NCBI GenBank assembly: GCA_003512805.1
Contig: DOOK01000085.1
Coordinates: forward strand, 1 to 9,541
Source: Erwinia sp.
GTDB taxonomy: Bacteria; Pseudomonadota; Gammaproteobacteria; Enterobacterales; Enterobacteriaceae
Length of the DNA stretch: 9,541 bases
Direction: 5' to 3'
Positions 8,997-9,541 of the stretch are shown one piece after another. Every line of letters begins with the position of its first letter. The stretch's first letter is position 1. The translations under genes were made by a program, and so were the position numbers. The notes under the pieces are model-generated. The model searched no databases. It saw nothing but the letters and a program-made list of their open reading frames with translations, and had not been told where the DNA came from.

Positions 8997-9368
8997 TTAG
9001 CGGTCCACGTCTGACATTACAAAATCGATACTGCCCAGATAAACGATCAGATCGGATACCAGGCTGCCGTTGATGACGGAAGGGATCTGCTGCAGATGCG
9101 GGAAGCTTGGCGTGCGCACGCGGGTGCGGTAGCTCATGGTGCTGCCGTCACTGGTCAGATAGTAGCTATTGATCCCTTTGGTGGCTTCAATCATCTGGAA
9201 AGATTCATTGGCCGGCATAACCGGGCCCCACGAAACCTGCAGGAAGTGGGTGATCAGCGTTTCAATATGCTGCAGCGTACGCTCTTTTGGCGGCGGCGTG
9301 GTCAGCGGATGATCGGCTTTAAACGGCCCTTCCGGCATGTTTTTCAGGCACTGTTCCAGAATGCGCAT
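8997..9368 (-). CDS. nuoC: NADH-quinone oxidoreductase subunit C/D (3' fragment only)
   Basis: This is the C-terminal 123 residues of the fused NuoCD protein of enterobacteria (about 600 residues complete). The part seen belongs to the D half, the 49-kDa subunit related to the hydrogenase large subunit, which forms the quinone-reduction site with NuoB and NuoH. Family blocks are clear: [60 protein letters not shown], and the conserved end [12 protein letters not shown] before TAA. The Met at 9368 is internal to the real protein: the sequence before it is Illumina adapter, so it must not be annotated as a start. Roughly 475 residues, including the whole C half, are missing. The gene is also called nuoCD. 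Confidence 0.96.
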   Translation of the reverse strand: MRILEQCLKNMPEGPFKADHPLTTPPPKERTLQHIETLITHFLQVSWGPVMPANESFQMIEATKGINSYYLTSDGSTMSYRTRVRTPSFPHLQQIPSVINGSLVSDLIVYLGSIDFVMSDVDR

Positions 9369-9541
9369 AGATCGGAAGAGCGGTTCAGGCGGACTGCAGA
9401 GACCAGAACGGTGAGTCGTATGACGTCTTGTGCTTGAAACAAAAAAAAGGTTCAGCAGGAATGCCGAAACCGGAACGGTAACTCGTATGCGGACTTATGC
9501 TGGAAAAAAAAAAAACAAAGAAACGCGTCACAGAATGTTTA
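9369..9541. other. Degraded Illumina adapter read-through with poly-A (technical tail)
   Basis: The tail begins with AGATCGGAAGAGCGGTTCAG, the reverse complement of the Illumina paired-end primer 2.0. It continues as an error-rich copy of the rest of that adapter (TCGTATG...GTCTT.TGCTTG), then A-rich sequence with eight As at 9441-9448. A second copy starts at 9449 (GGTTCAGCAGGAATGCCG) and ends in twelve As (9504-9515). Both copies carry GAACGGT (9406-9412 and 9473-9479) where a sample index would sit. The last 26 bases are not recognisable. No gene, promoter or repeat here is biological. Confidence 0.95.

Noticed and set aside
25..9368. A hidden novel system or cargo genes inside the operon
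   Set aside because: Every base apart from the 202-base gap and the few-base junctions is accounted for by nuoCD-nuoL, with normal order, lengths and conserved residues.
1..9541. Inverted repeats at the two ends of the window (about 20 bp), resembling the termini of an insertion sequence
   Set aside because: They are the same Illumina adapter in opposite orientation, and the genes between are core respiratory genes with no transposase.
9369..9541. Two similar units of roughly 70 bases ending in poly-A, resembling a tandem repeat, CRISPR fragment or retroelement tail
   Set aside because: The units align to the adapter sequence and the A-runs are typical of reading past the adapter end.

Overview
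The window is a stretch of an ordinary enterobacterial nuo operon, which encodes the proton-pumping NADH:quinone oxidoreductase (respiratory complex I). All genes lie on the minus strand in the canonical order: nuoCD (3' end only), nuoE, nuoF, nuoG, nuoH, nuoI, nuoJ, nuoK and nuoL (lacking about its last 12 codons). Protein lengths and residue numbering agree almost position for position with Escherichia coli as I recall it. The fused nuoCD type and an ERIC-like repeat also point to Enterobacterales. Differences at the NuoE and NuoF N-termini and in the NuoG C-terminal half argue against E. coli itself. A relative such as Erwiniaceae is possible, but I cannot fix the genus by eye.

Layout, left to right on the + strand: 1-24 Illumina adapter; 25-1826 nuoL; 1823-2125 nuoK; 2122-2667 nuoJ; 2678-3220 nuoI; 3233-4210 nuoH; 4207-6933 nuoG; 6934-7135 the only real intergenic gap, holding a diverged ERIC/IRU repeat (6987-7101); 7136-8482 nuoF; 8479-8994 nuoE; 8997-9368 end of nuoCD; 9369-9541 degraded adapter read-through with poly-A runs. 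The real genomic insert is therefore about 25-9368. Both outer genes are cut by technical sequence, not by biology.

The genes work as one machine. NuoE, NuoF and NuoG form the peripheral NADH-oxidising arm: FMN in NuoF, clusters N1a in NuoE, N3 in NuoF, and N1b, N4, N5 and N7 in NuoG. NuoI carries N6a and N6b. NuoCD and NuoH form the connecting and quinone-binding region. NuoH, NuoJ, NuoK and NuoL are membrane subunits that couple electron transfer to proton translocation. Every cluster ligand and key charged membrane residue I looked for is present. Most genes overlap by ATGA or have a Shine-Dalgarno sequence lying over the upstream stop codon, which implies translational coupling in one long transcript. 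The operon promoter and nuoA/nuoB lie outside the window.

I found no undescribed system. The observations worth acting on are the adapter contamination at both ends and the ERIC-like repeat that separates nuoF from nuoG. That repeat also supplies an in-frame upstream ATG for nuoG.
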